A stretch of 7,005 bases of DNA from Candidatus Pygmaiobacter gallistercoris (GCA_019113125.1 DXIA01000035.1:1-7005), one strand, 5' to 3'; positions 1 through 6,999 are shown, counted from the stretch's first letter. A program made the numbers and translations. The notes: a model not told the origin generated them from the sequence alone.

Positions 1-3000
1 ACCCCGCCACCATCATGACCGACACCGCCATCGCCGACAAGGTCTATATGGAGCCGCTCAACCTCGAGTATGTCGCCAAGATCATCCGGTACGAGCGGCC
101 GGATGCAATCCTGCCCGGTCTCGGCGGCCAGACCGGCCTCAACCTCGCGGTTCAGCTCGCCCGCAAGGGGGTGCTGGAGGAGTGCCAGGTCGAGATCCTC
201 GGCACCGGGTTTGAGAGCATCGAGCAGGCGGAGGACCGGGAGAAATTCAAGGCGCTCTGCGAGGAGATCGGCGAGCCGGTGTTGCCCAGCATCATCGCGA
301 CCGACATGGCATCGGGCCTCGCCGCGGCAGAGCAGATCGGTTATCCGGTGGTGCTGCGTCCCGCCTTTACCCTCGGGGGCACCGGCGGCGGGTTCGCCGA
401 CGACGAGGAGGAGTTCCGGCAGGTGATGAAGAACGCCCTCAAGCTCTCGCCGGTCCACGAGGTGCTGGTCGAGAAGAGCATCCGGGGCTACAAGGAGATC
501 GAGTACGAGGTGATGCGGGACAAGAACGACACCGCCATCACCATCTGCAACATGGAGAACATCGACCCGGTCGGCATCCACACCGGCGACTCGATGGTGG
601 TCGCCCCGAGCCAGACGCTGACCAACAAGGAATACCAGCTTTTGCGGGACAGCGCGCTGCGGCTGATCCGGGCGCTGAAGATTGAGGGAGGCTGCAACGT
701 CCAGTTCGCGCAGGATCCCCACTCCTTCAAATACTATCTGATCGAGGTCAATCCCCGGGTCTCCCGTTCGTCGGCACTGGCCTCCAAGGCGACCGGCTAT
801 CCGATCGCCCGGGTGAGCGCCAAGATCGCGGTCGGGCTGACACTGGACGAGATCGCGATCGCCAACACCCCGGCGAGCTTTGAGCCGACCCTCGACTATG
901 TCGTGACCAAGATCGCCCGGTTCCCCTTCGACAAGTTCGCCCGGGCGAGCAACCGGCTCTCGACCCAGATGAAGGCGACCGGCGAGGTGATGGCGATCGG
1001 CCGCACGCTGGAGGAGAGCCTGCTCAAGGCGGTGCGCAGCCTCGAGACCGGGGTCTGGCACCTGCACAGCAAAAAGTTCGATACCACCCCGTCGGAGGAG
1101 CTGCTCGACTATATCCGGGAGGGCACCGACGACCGGCTGTTCGCGATCGCCGAGCTGATCCGCCGCGGCGCCGACCTCGGCCTGATCTACAACGCGACCC
1201 GGATCGACCTGCTCTTCCTCGAGAAGATGCGCAACATCGTCCAGTTTGAGAAGGTCATCGCCGCAAAGCCGCTCGACCCCACGGTGCTGCGGGACGCAAA
1301 GCGGATGGGGATCAGTGACAGGTATCTCGCCGAGCGGTGGGGCAAGACCGAGGCCGAGATCTTCCGGCTGCGCCGGGATCTCGGGATTCTGCCGGTCTAC
1401 AAGATGATCGACACCTGCGCGTCGGAGTTCGACAGCTATGTGCCCTATTTCTACTCGACCTACGAGACCGAGAACGAGTCGGTCGTCTCGGACCGGGAAA
1501 AGATCCTCGTCCTCGGCAGCGGCCCGATCCGGATCGGGCAGGGGGTGGAGTTCGACTACTCCACCGTCCACGCGATCTGGGGCATCCGGCAGGCGGGGTA
1601 TGAGGCGATCATCATCAACAACAACCCCGAGACCGTCTCGACCGACTACACCACCAGCGACAAGCTCTACTTCGAGCCGCTCACCGTCGAGGATGTGATG
1701 AATGTCATCGCCCTCGAGCACCCGATCGGGGTGGTCGCCTCGCTCGGCGGTCAGACCGCGATCAACCTCGCCGGCCCGCTCAGCGCGCTGGGGGTGCCGC
1801 TGATCGGCACCGGGGTGGAGGCGATCGAGAACGCCGAGAACCGGGACTGCTTTGAGAAGATCATGGAGCAGCTCGGCATCCCCCAGCCCCGGGGCGAGGC
1901 GGTGACCAATCTTGAAGACGGCTGCCGGGTCGCATCCGAGATCGGCTACCCGGTCCTGGTGCGGCCGAGCTACGTCCTCGGCGGCCGGGCGATGCAGATC
2001 GTCGCCGACGAGGAGGGGCTGCTGCGGTACCTCGAGACCGCCGTCGCGATCAACGAGGATCAGCCGGTGCTGGTGGACAAGTACATCCTCGGCAAGGAGC
2101 TCGAGGTCGACGCCATCTGTGACGGCACCGACGTCTTTGTCCCCGGCATCATGGAGCATGTCGAGCGCACCGGCGTCCACTCGGGCGATTCGATCAGCGT
2201 CTACCCGACCTTCAGCGTCAGCGAGACGGTCAAGCAGACCATCCTCGACTACACCCGCCGGCTCGGCCTCGGCATCGGGATCGTGGGGCTGTTCAACATC
2301 CAGTTCATCGCGGTGGGGGATGAGGTCTATGTCATCGAGGTCAACCCCCGCTCCTCCCGCACCGTGCCCTTCCTCTCGAAGGCGACCGGCATCCCGATCG
2401 CCAACATCGCCACCAAGGTCATCCTCGGCCACTCCCTCGCCGAGCAGGGGTACACCAGCCTCTGCGCGCCCGAGCGCAAGCGGTGGTACGTCAAGGCGCC
2501 GGCCTTCTCCTTCTCCAAGATCCGGGGCCTCGACGCTTATCTCTCCCCCGAGATGAAGTCCACCGGCGAGGCGATCGGCTATGACCGCAGCCTCAAGCGG
2601 GCGCTCTACAAGGCGCTGCAGGCATCTGGGGTCAACGTCGCGAACTACGGCACCATCTTCGTCACCATCGCCGACCCCGACAAGGAGGAGGCACTGCCGC
2701 TGATCCGCCGGTTCTACAACCTCGGGTTTAACATCGAGGCCACCGCCGGCACCGCCGCCTTCCTCAAGCAGCACGGCATCCGCACCCGCACCCGCCGCAA
2801 GATCAGCGAGGGCAGCGAGGAGATCCTCACCTCGCTGCGGCAGGGCCATGTCAACTATGTCATCAACACCAGCGTCATCGGCGGCGCGGACGCCGAGAGC
2901 GACGGCTATGTGATCCGCCGCTGTGCGGTCGAGAACAATGTCACCATGTTCACCGCCCTCGAGACGGTGCGGGTGCTGCTCGATGTCCTCGAGGAGATCA

Positions 3001-3035
3001 CGATGGGGGTCTCGACCATCGACGCCGACGATTAA
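1..3035 (+). CDS. carB: Carbamoyl-phosphate synthase large subunit, 5'-truncated by window edge
   Basis: This is the large subunit of glutamine-dependent carbamoyl-phosphate synthase, a cytoplasmic enzyme. With the small glutaminase subunit CarA (not in the window) it makes carbamoyl phosphate from ammonia, bicarbonate and two ATP. The first visible codons read P-A-T-I before the ATG at 15, matching the internal NPATIMTD stretch near residue 50 of E. coli CarB. The ATG at 15 is therefore internal and roughly 50 N-terminal residues are missing. Counting that Met as 1: first ATP-grasp half with [12 protein letters not shown] (115-126) and [10 protein letters not shown] (244-253); oligomerisation region about 350-490; second half with [16 protein letters not shown] (501-516), [11 protein letters not shown] (650-660) and [12 protein letters not shown] (775-786); C-terminal MGS-like allosteric domain about 880-1006. 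T884, K890, T910, T913 and K929 align with the E. coli IMP/UMP-site residues S948, K954, T974, T977 and K993. It is intact to its TAA stop. In this operon it would be the pyrAB-type copy. Confidence 0.97.
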   Translation, partial: PATIMTDTAIADKVYMEPLNLEYVAKIIRYERPDAILPGLGGQTGLNLAVQLARKGVLEECQVEILGTGFESIEQAEDREKFKALCEEIGEPVLPSIIATDMASGLAAAEQIGYPVVLRPAFTLGGTGGGFADDEEEFRQVMKNALKLSPVHEVLVEKSIRGYKEIEYEVMRDKNDTAITICNMENIDPVGIHTGDSMVVAPSQTLTNKEYQLLRDSALRLIRALKIEGGCNVQFAQDPHSFKYYLIEVNPRVSRSSALASKATGYPIARVSAKIAVGLTLDEIAIANTPASFEPTLDYVVTKIARFPFDKFARASNRLSTQMKATGEVMAIGRTLEESLLKAVRSLETGVWHLHSKKFDTTPSEELLDYIREGTDDRLFAIAELIRRGADLGLIYNATRIDLLFLEKMRNIVQFEKVIAAKPLDPTVLRDAKRMGISDRYLAERWGKTEAEIFRLRRDLGILPVYKMIDTCASEFDSYVPYFYSTYETENESVVSDREKILVLGSGPIRIGQGVEFDYSTVHAIWGIRQAGYEAIIINNNPETVSTDYTTSDKLYFEPLTVEDVMNVIALEHPIGVVASLGGQTAINLAGPLSALGVPLIGTGVEAIENAENRDCFEKIMEQLGIPQPRGEAVTNLEDGCRVASEIGYPVLVRPSYVLGGRAMQIVADEEGLLRYLETAVAINEDQPVLVDKYILGKELEVDAICDGTDVFVPGIMEHVERTGVHSGDSISVYPTFSVSETVKQTILDYTRRLGLGIGIVGLFNIQFIAVGDEVYVIEVNPRSSRTVPFLSKATGIPIANIATKVILGHSLAEQGYTSLCAPERKRWYVKAPAFSFSKIRGLDAYLSPEMKSTGEAIGYDRSLKRALYKALQASGVNVANYGTIFVTIADPDKEEALPLIRRFYNLGFNIEATAGTAAFLKQHGIRTRTRRKISEGSEEILTSLRQGHVNYVINTSVIGGADAESDGYVIRRCAVENNVTMFTALETVRVLLDVLEEITMGVSTIDADD

Positions 3036-3082
3036 TTTACAAATAGGATAAAACTAATACAATATTACAAAAAGGAGGGAGC
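3036..3082 (+). other. AT-rich carB-pyrK spacer
   Basis: This short non-coding spacer stands out against the GC-rich genes: 3036-3070 has only 6 G/C in 35 bases. It contains ATAGGATA (3043-3050), AATATTACAAAA (3061-3072) and TACAAAAAGGAG (3066-3077). All three blocks recur in the pyrD-pyrF spacer. No convincing promoter is seen: TTACAA (3037-3042) and TACAAT (3058-3063) are only 15 nt apart. No GC-rich hairpin or terminator is present, so transcription most likely reads through from carB to pyrK. Confidence 0.6.
3072..3079 (+). promoter_or_regulatory. Ribosome binding site of pyrK
   Basis: AAGGAGGG is a near-perfect Shine-Dalgarno sequence. The GGAGG core ends 4 nt before the first of two tandem ATG codons (3083) and 7 nt before the second (3086). 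The spacing slightly favours the second ATG as the real start, which would remove one methionine. Confidence 0.85.
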
Positions 3083-3829
3083 ATGATGCAGCGACAGGGA
3101 ATCTACACGATCCAGGAGAATGCACCCCTGACCCGCAATGTCTACCGGATGGTGCTGGCGGGGGACACCGGGGCGATCAGAGCGCCGGGGCAGTTTGTCA
3201 ACATCCGGGTGGAGGGGTGCTACCTGCGCCGACCGATCTCGGTCGCCGACTGGGACGACAACACCCTCACCCTGATCTACAAGGTGGTGGGGGAGGGGAC
3301 CAAGCGGCTCTCCCGGATGGGTGGCCCCGGCGCGGTGCTCGATCTGCTGGTCGGGCTGGGCAACGGCTATGATCTCGACTGCTGCGGCAGGGCGCCGGTA
3401 TTGATCGGCGGCGGGGTCGGGGTGCCGCCGCTCTACGGCCTCGCAAAACGGCTGTGGCAGCGGGGGATCACCCCCACCGTGCTGCTCGGCTTTGGCAGCG
3501 CCGACGAGGTTTTCGGCGAGCAGGAGTTCCGGGCATTGGGCTGCCCGACGATGGTCGCCACCGCCGACGGCAGCTACGGCAGCAAGGGGTTTGTCACCGA
3601 TCTGCTGCGGGAGGCCGGGATGCGGTACGACTACTTCTACACCTGCGGCCCCGAGCCGATGCTGCGGGCGGTCTACGATGCCTGCGGCTGTGATGGACAG
3701 CTGAGTTTTGAGGAGCGGATGGGCTGCGGATTCGGCGCCTGCATGGGCTGCAGCTGCAAGACAAAGTATGGCGCCAAGCGGATCTGCAAGGACGGCCCGG
3801 TGCTCAAAAAGGAGGAAGTGGTATGGTAG
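3083..3829 (+). CDS. pyrK: Dihydroorotate dehydrogenase B, electron-transfer subunit PyrK
   Basis: PyrK carries FAD and a [2Fe-2S] cluster and passes electrons from the FMN of PyrD to NAD+, making the class 1B dihydroorotate dehydrogenase a soluble NAD-linked enzyme. At 248 residues it has normal family length. It begins with a ferredoxin-reductase-like beta-barrel with the FAD motif RRPIS (49-53). The nucleotide-binding domain carries GGGVGVPP (109-116) and TCGPEPML (187-194). The C-terminal cluster loop has cysteines C215-x4-C220-x2-C223-x11-C235, the PyrK [2Fe-2S] pattern; C225 is an extra cysteine. The start is uncertain by one codon because of the ATGATG pair at 3083-3088. Its 3' end overlaps pyrD by 7 nt and contains the pyrD ribosome binding site, so the two subunits are probably translationally coupled. 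This fits the known heterotetramer of two PyrD and two PyrK. A general ferredoxin-NADP reductase is unlikely given the cluster motif and the pyrD neighbour. Confidence 0.96.
   Translation: MMQRQGIYTIQENAPLTRNVYRMVLAGDTGAIRAPGQFVNIRVEGCYLRRPISVADWDDNTLTLIYKVVGEGTKRLSRMGGPGAVLDLLVGLGNGYDLDCCGRAPVLIGGGVGVPPLYGLAKRLWQRGITPTVLLGFGSADEVFGEQEFRALGCPTMVATADGSYGSKGFVTDLLREAGMRYDYFYTCGPEPMLRAVYDACGCDGQLSFEERMGCGFGACMGCSCKTKYGAKRICKDGPVLKKEEVVW
3806..3815 (+). promoter_or_regulatory. Ribosome binding site of pyrD inside pyrK
   Basis: AAAAAGGAGG lies within the last codons of pyrK, encoding part of its Lys-Lys-Glu-Glu tail, and ends 7 nt before the pyrD ATG at 3823. It fixes the pyrD start and implies that ribosomes finishing pyrK can re-initiate on pyrD. 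Confidence 0.88.
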
Positions 3830-4746
3830 ATCTCTCGGTCAATCTCTCCGGCCTTCGGCTGGACAACCCCATCATCCCGGCCAGCGGCACCTTCGGCTAC
3901 GGGGCCGAGTTCGCCGAGCTCTACAATCTGGATCTGCTGGGCTCCTTCTCCTTCAAGGGGACGACGCGGGAGCCGCGTTTTGGCAACCCCACCCCCCGGA
4001 TTGCCGAGTGCGACGCCGGCATGCTCAACGCGGTCGGGCTGCAGAACCCTGGCATCGATGCGGTGATCGCCGAGGAGCTGCCGCGGATCCGGCAGTATTT
4101 TCACAAGCCGGTCATCGCCAACATCGGCGGTTTTTCGGTCGAGGAGTTCCGGGACAGCTGCGCGAAGATCGACGCCGAGGAGCAGGTCGGGCTGATCGAA
4201 GTCAACATCAGCTGCCCCAACCTGCATGCCGGCGGGCTCAACTTCTCCGCCACCCCCGAGGGAGCTGCGGCGGTGACCCGGGCGGTGCGGCAGGTGACAA
4301 AAAAACCAATCTACATGAAACTCTCCCCCAACGTGACCGACATCGTCGCGGTCGCCCGGGCCTGCGAGGCGGAGGGGGCGGATGGTATCGCGCTGATCAA
4401 CACGCTGGTCGGGATGCGGATCGACATCCGTCGGCGCCGGCCGGCGCTGGCCAATGAGACCGGCGGGCTCTCCGGCCCGGCGATCTTTCCGGTCGCGCTG
4501 CGGATGGTCTGGCAGGTCTCCCAGGCGGTCGGGATCCCGGTCATCGGCATCGGCGGGGTGGACAGCGCCGAAAAGGTGATCGAGATGATGTTGGCCGGTG
4601 CGAGTGCCGTCGAGATCGGTGCGGCCAACCTTGTCGACCCCTATATCTGCCCCAAGATTATCGAAAAACTGCCCGGGCTGCTCACCGGGCTCGGGGTTGA
4701 GCGGATTGCAGACCTCATCGGGGCAGCATGGAAAAACAAATCGTAA
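3823..4746 (+). CDS. pyrD: Dihydroorotate dehydrogenase B, catalytic subunit PyrD (class 1B)
   Basis: This FMN-dependent TIM-barrel enzyme oxidises dihydroorotate to orotate, the fourth step of UMP synthesis. It has 307 residues, normal for class 1B. Visible motifs are [13 protein letters not shown] (15-27), the FMN/substrate lysine region [13 protein letters not shown] (44-56), [10 protein letters not shown] (68-77), and [12 protein letters not shown] (127-138) with C131 as the class 1 catalytic base. Further on are KLSPNVTD (166-173), NTLVGMRID (193-201), and the phosphate-binding segment [14 protein letters not shown] (239-252) followed by [12 protein letters not shown] (259-270). A cysteine in place of the class 2 serine, no N-terminal membrane segment, and the overlapping pyrK upstream all indicate the NAD-dependent heteromeric form rather than the quinone-linked or fumarate-linked forms. 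The start is fixed by an AAAAAGGAGG site 7 nt upstream. The TAA stop lies inside the first dyad of the AT-rich pyrD-pyrF spacer. Confidence 0.97.
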   Translation: MVDLSVNLSGLRLDNPIIPASGTFGYGAEFAELYNLDLLGSFSFKGTTREPRFGNPTPRIAECDAGMLNAVGLQNPGIDAVIAEELPRIRQYFHKPVIANIGGFSVEEFRDSCAKIDAEEQVGLIEVNISCPNLHAGGLNFSATPEGAAAVTRAVRQVTKKPIYMKLSPNVTDIVAVARACEAEGADGIALINTLVGMRIDIRRRRPALANETGGLSGPAIFPVALRMVWQVSQAVGIPVIGIGGVDSAEKVIEMMLAGASAVEIGAANLVDPYICPKIIEKLPGLLTGLGVERIADLIGAAWKNKS

Positions 4747-4765
4747 TATTTTTAAATAATATTAC
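4743..4765 (+). repeat. Inverted repeat over the pyrD stop codon
   Basis: GTAATATT (4743-4750) and AATATTAC (4758-4765) form a perfect 8-bp inverted repeat around a 7-nt centre. The left arm includes the pyrD TAA stop. The stem is almost purely A-T, so it would be a weak RNA hairpin; it could equally be a DNA operator-like dyad or chance in an AT-rich stretch. Confidence 0.45.
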
Positions 4766-4790
4766 AAAAGTTATATATACAAATTGTAAT
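4762..4790 (+). promoter_or_regulatory. Weak candidate internal promoter before pyrF
   Basis: TGTAAT (4785-4790) matches the sigma-A -10 consensus TATAAT at five of six positions. It lies 17 nt after TTACAA (4762-4767), which matches the -35 consensus TTGACA at only three of six. The spacing is ideal but the -35 is poor, and AT-rich DNA produces such pairs by chance. If real, it would give pyrF-pyrE and the DUF2461 gene some expression independent of the upstream operon promoter. Confidence 0.2.
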
Positions 4791-4810
4791 TTTATAGGAT
4801 ATAAAATACA
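4785..4810 (+). repeat. Inverted repeat just upstream of pyrF Shine-Dalgarno
   Basis: TGTAATTTTAT (4785-4795) can pair with ATAAAATACA (4801-4810), giving ten A-T/G-C pairs with one bulged A at 4789 and a 5-nt loop AGGAT (4796-4800). The stem ends directly before the AAAAGGAG site, so it would leave the ribosome binding site unpaired rather than hide it. Its left arm overlaps TTGTAAT (4784-4790), which can instead pair with ATTACAA (4761-4767). Confidence 0.35.
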
Positions 4811-4818
4811 AAAAGGAG
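4811..4818 (+). promoter_or_regulatory. Ribosome binding site of pyrF
   Basis: AAAAGGAG is followed by 8 nt and then the ATG at 4827. It settles the pyrF start: the frame is open further upstream to an ATG at 4728, but that one lies inside pyrD without such a site. Confidence 0.88.
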
Positions 4819-4826
4819 AAAATGAT

Positions 4827-5531
4827 ATGAACAGAGAGGTCATCATCGCCTGCGATTTTTCCAGTGCGGCCCAGCTCACCGCCTTCCTCGATCGGTTTGG
4901 GGCAGAGCGGCCGTTTGTCAAGATCGGCATGGAGCTGTTCTATGCGGAGGGACCCGCGATTGTGCGGGAGGTCAAGCGGCGGGGTCATAAGATCTTTCTC
5001 GACCTTAAATTGCATGACATCCCGAACACCGTCAAAAAGGCGATGGCGGTCCTCTCGGGGCTGGATGTCGATATCGTCAATCTGCACGCTGCCGGCACCA
5101 TTGAGATGATGAAGGCGGCGCTCGAGGGGTTGACCCGGCCGGACGGCAGCCGCCCGCTGCTGATCGCGGTCACCCAGCTGACCTCGACCAGTGAGCAGCG
5201 GATGCGGGAGGAGCTGCTGATCGACCGCCCGATCGACGAGGTGATCGTCCACTACGCGAAGAACGCAAAAATCGCCGGACTGGACGGGGTGGTCTGCTCA
5301 CCGCTCGAGGCCGGCATGGTCAAGGCGGCCTGCGGCAGCGACTTTTTGACCGTCACCCCCGGGGTTCGGTTTGCCGACGGGGAGGCGGGGGATCAGGTGC
5401 GGATCACCACCCCCGCCCGCGCGCGGGAGATCGGGTCCGACTATATCGTGGTCGGCCGGCCGATCACCGCGGCGGCCGACCCGCTCGCCGCCTACCACCG
5501 CTGTGTCGCGGAGTTCTGCGGCAGGGACTGA
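4827..5531 (+). CDS. pyrF: Orotidine 5'-phosphate decarboxylase
   Basis: This cytoplasmic TIM-barrel enzyme decarboxylates OMP to UMP, the last step of the pathway. At 234 residues it has the usual length of the B. subtilis-type enzyme. The catalytic set is in place: D10 in ACDF, K32 in [10 protein letters not shown], and the D59-K61-D64 array in [12 protein letters not shown]. Also visible are VNLHAAG (84-90), AVTQLTST (114-121), GLDGVVCS (151-158), TPGVR (177-181) and the phosphate-binding VVGRPIT (208-214) with R211. The start [11 protein letters not shown] is chosen because it has a well-spaced AAAAGGAG site and because known PyrF proteins begin only a few residues before this strand. The 33 upstream open codons translate AT-rich spacer and do not resemble PyrF. 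It sits 80 nt after pyrD and 22 nt before pyrE. Nothing looks broken or unusual. Confidence 0.97.
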   Translation: MNREVIIACDFSSAAQLTAFLDRFGAERPFVKIGMELFYAEGPAIVREVKRRGHKIFLDLKLHDIPNTVKKAMAVLSGLDVDIVNLHAAGTIEMMKAALEGLTRPDGSRPLLIAVTQLTSTSEQRMREELLIDRPIDEVIVHYAKNAKIAGLDGVVCSPLEAGMVKAACGSDFLTVTPGVRFADGEAGDQVRITTPARAREIGSDYIVVGRPITAAADPLAAYHRCVAEFCGRD

Positions 5532-5537
5532 ACAGAG

Positions 5538-5545
5538 AAAAGGAG
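5538..5545 (+). promoter_or_regulatory. Ribosome binding site of pyrE
   Basis: AAAAGGAG lies in the 22-nt pyrF-pyrE gap and ends 8 nt before the ATG at 5554. It selects this start over an upstream in-frame ATG at 5371 inside pyrF. Confidence 0.87.
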
Positions 5546-5553
5546 AGATTCAG

Positions 5554-6195
5554 ATGCAGAAGACAGAACAAGAGATCGCAAAGGCGCTGCTCTCGATCGG
5601 GGCGGTTTTCCTCCGGCCGGATGAGCCGTTCACCTGGGCCTCCGGCATCAAGAGCCCGATCTACTGCGACAATCGGCTGACCCTGTCCGCCCCGGCGGTG
5701 CGCCGGCAGGTGGAGAGCGGCCTCGCCGGGCTGATCCGGGAATTCTACCCCGATGCGGAGGTGCTGATGGGTACCTCCACTGCCGGCATCGCCCACGCCG
5801 CCCTCACCGCCGAACTGCTCGACCTGCCGATGGGGTATGTCCGGGGCGGCAGCAAGGATCACGGCCGCAAAAACCAGATCGAGGGAAAGCTCGAGCCGGG
5901 GCAGAAGGTCGTGGTGGTGGAGGATCTCATCTCGACCGGCGGCAGCGTGCTCGAGGTGGTCGAGGTGCTGCGGCAGGCCGGGGCGGTGGTGCTCGGCATC
6001 GTCTCGATCTTCACCTACGGGATGCAGAAGGGGATCGACCGGCTGGCCGCCGCAAAGGTGGAAAACCACTCCCTCTCCAACCTCGATGCGTTGGTCGAGG
6101 TTGCGGCGGACGAGGGCTACATCCGGCCGGAGGACTGCGCGAAACTGCTCGCCTTCCGGGACAACCCGTCGGACGAGCGCTGGATGGTTCGCTGA
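5554..6195 (+). CDS. pyrE: Orotate phosphoribosyltransferase
   Basis: PyrE joins orotate to PRPP to give OMP, the substrate of PyrF. The 213-residue product has the family's normal length and closely follows the B. subtilis type. Motifs are [20 protein letters not shown] (19-38) followed by DNRLTLS (39-45), the mobile catalytic loop [14 protein letters not shown] (98-111) with K101 and H103, and the PRPP-binding motif [13 protein letters not shown] (119-131) with acidic pair E123-D124. The start is set by the AAAAGGAG site; the 61 open codons upstream are a shadow of pyrF in another frame. The gene lies 22 nt after pyrF and 15 nt before the DUF2461 gene, so all three are probably on one transcript. 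An adenine or xanthine phosphoribosyltransferase is excluded by the orotate-type N-terminal motif and the operon context. Confidence 0.97.
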   Translation: MQKTEQEIAKALLSIGAVFLRPDEPFTWASGIKSPIYCDNRLTLSAPAVRRQVESGLAGLIREFYPDAEVLMGTSTAGIAHAALTAELLDLPMGYVRGGSKDHGRKNQIEGKLEPGQKVVVVEDLISTGGSVLEVVEVLRQAGAVVLGIVSIFTYGMQKGIDRLAAAKVENHSLSNLDALVEVAADEGYIRPEDCAKLLAFRDNPSDERWMVR

Positions 6196-6203
6196 AAGGG
6201 GAG
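6195..6203 (+). promoter_or_regulatory. Ribosome binding site of the DUF2461 gene
   Basis: AAAGGGGAG overlaps the last base of the pyrE stop codon and ends 7 nt before a TTG at 6211. No ATG or GTG is suitably placed, so this site supports the TTG start. A second TTG at 6217 is 13 nt away and less likely. Confidence 0.65.
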
Positions 6204-6210
6204 ACGCGGC

Positions 6211-6900
6211 TTGGCATTGAACCAACAGAGCCTGGATTTTTTGTTTGAAAACCGGCTGCAGGATAGCCGAGAGTGGTTTCTCGCCCACAAGAAGGAGTAT
6301 GAAACGCTGGTAAAACAGCCGATGACCGCACTGTCTGCCGCGATTGGTCCCCGGCTGCTTATGGTGGACGACCAGTTGGTCATCGACCCGGCGGTCGGCA
6401 AGACGGTCAGCCGGATCCGGCGGGATACCCGGTTCACCCGGGACAAATCCCTCTACCGGGACAACCTCTGGATCGCCTATCGCCGCCGGGAGGAGGGCTA
6501 TCCGCCGCCCTGTCTCTACTTCGAGGTATTCAGCAGCGGCATGTTCCGATATGGCTGCGGATATTACCACACCACCCCGGCCTACATGGAAATACTGCGC
6601 CGCCGGGTGCTCGCCGGCGCACCCGATTGGCAGGCGGCGCAGCGGGCACTGGATGGGGCGGCGGAATTCTCGCTGACCGGGGAACGGTACAAGCGGCCCC
6701 ACTATCCCGATGCCGACCCAGTAAAACAGAACTGGCTGGAACTGCGGGAGGTCTCGGTCAGCGCTGAGGTGCACGATCTTTCGCTGCTCTTCTCCGACCG
6801 GCTCGCCGACGCGGTGGCAGCGGGTCTTTTGAAACTCGCGCCGGTTTATCGGTTTCTGCTCGCCACAGCGCAGGCCGCCCCGCCGCCCCGTCGGCGCTGA
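6211..6900 (+). CDS. DUF2461 (TIGR02453-type) family protein of unknown function
   Basis: The 229-residue product resembles the DUF2461/TIGR02453 family, whose function is not established. Family-like features are an N-terminal FLFENRLQDSREWFLAHKKE (10-29), the signature SRIRRDTRFTRDKSLYRDN (67-85), LYFEVFSSGMFRYGCGYY (102-119) and a later basic-aromatic ERYKRPHYP (158-166). There is no signal peptide or membrane segment, so it should be cytoplasmic. The C-terminus ends in a proline/arginine-rich tail, APPPRRR. The start is a TTG with a Shine-Dalgarno site 7 nt upstream, which implies lower translation than the ATG genes before it. It lies only 15 nt after pyrE on the same strand and is probably co-transcribed with the pyrimidine genes. 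Its codons include more GAA, AAA and ATA than carB, consistent with lower expression or a different history. A role in nucleotide metabolism is only a guess from position. Confidence 0.85.
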   Translation: MALNQQSLDFLFENRLQDSREWFLAHKKEYETLVKQPMTALSAAIGPRLLMVDDQLVIDPAVGKTVSRIRRDTRFTRDKSLYRDNLWIAYRRREEGYPPPCLYFEVFSSGMFRYGCGYYHTTPAYMEILRRRVLAGAPDWQAAQRALDGAAEFSLTGERYKRPHYPDADPVKQNWLELREVSVSAEVHDLSLLFSDRLADAVAAGLLKLAPVYRFLLATAQAAPPPRRR

Positions 6901-6962
6901 GGATGCAATAAAAGTACAAAACAAAAAGGTCTCTCCGTGAGGTGTGTCAGGATAAGAAAACA
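6901..6962. other. Non-coding stretch after the last gene
   Basis: An A-rich run (6909-6927) follows the DUF2461 stop codon. No plus-strand intrinsic terminator is visible here: no stable stem is followed by a T-tract. The minus strand shows a CCTTTTTGTTTTG tract (6917-6929), but without a good stem in front of it. Confidence 0.5.
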
Positions 6963-6999
6963 ACGCCGTAAAAAGGCCGCTTTTGCGCGGCTGCGGCGT
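6963..6999 (-). terminator. Intrinsic terminator for a convergent gene beyond the right edge
   Basis: Nested inverted repeats are ACGCCG (6963-6968) with CGGCGT (6994-6999), and GCCGC (6976-6980) with GCGGC (6987-6991) around a 6-nt loop. Read on the minus strand, the inner stem is followed by C and then TTTTT (6974-6970), and the outer stem by TTGTTTT. That is the layout of a rho-independent terminator acting leftward. On the plus strand the hairpin is followed by CAAAAC, with no T-tract, so it is a poor terminator for the pyr operon. It predicts a leftward gene ending just beyond the window. Confidence 0.6.

Larger units (their letters stand above)
4747..4826 (+). other. Very AT-rich pyrD-pyrF spacer with overlapping dyads
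   Basis: This 80-nt spacer has only 7 G/C in the 64 bases 4747-4810, in sharp contrast to the genes on both sides. It holds several short inverted repeats that compete with one another, three sequence blocks shared with the carB-pyrK spacer, a weak promoter-like pair and the pyrF ribosome binding site. No GC-rich stem with a T-tract is present, so it does not look like an intrinsic terminator. It may be an AU-rich translation-initiation leader, an internal promoter or a regulatory region; the sequence alone does not decide. Confidence 0.6.

Noticed and set aside
1912..2556. A 214-codon plus-strand open frame inside carB
   Set aside because: The product is almost entirely Ser, Arg and Pro, the usual out-of-frame reading of GC-rich codons, and carB occupies the region with clear motifs.
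3673..4457. Open frames on both strands (plus 3708-4457, minus 3673-4227) overlapping the pyrK end and pyrD
   Set aside because: They are shadow readings of pyrK and pyrD with no family resemblance and no ribosome binding site matching the style of the real genes.
4728..4826. A 33-codon N-terminal extension of pyrF starting inside pyrD
   Set aside because: The extension translates the AT-rich spacer, does not resemble PyrF, and would ignore the strong AAAAGGAG site 8 nt before the ATG at 4827.
4822..4830. A two-codon mini-frame ATG-ATA-TGA overlapping the pyrF start
   Set aside because: It lies only 3 nt from the Shine-Dalgarno, too close for efficient initiation, and short ATG-TGA overlaps arise easily by chance.
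5371..5553. A 61-codon N-terminal extension of pyrE starting inside pyrF
   Set aside because: Known PyrE proteins start near [13 protein letters not shown], and the Shine-Dalgarno at 5538-5545 points to the ATG at 5554.
1..6900. Frequent CTCGAG and GATC/CGATCG palindromes across the genes
   Set aside because: They follow from preferred codons in frame (Leu-Glu as CTC GAG, and Ile ATC after a codon ending in G), so they need no separate explanation such as a dispersed repeat.
6917..6940. A T-rich tract on the minus strand that might be a second terminator
   Set aside because: The bases preceding the tract on the minus strand form only a 3-bp stem (CTC/GAG), too weak for an intrinsic terminator.
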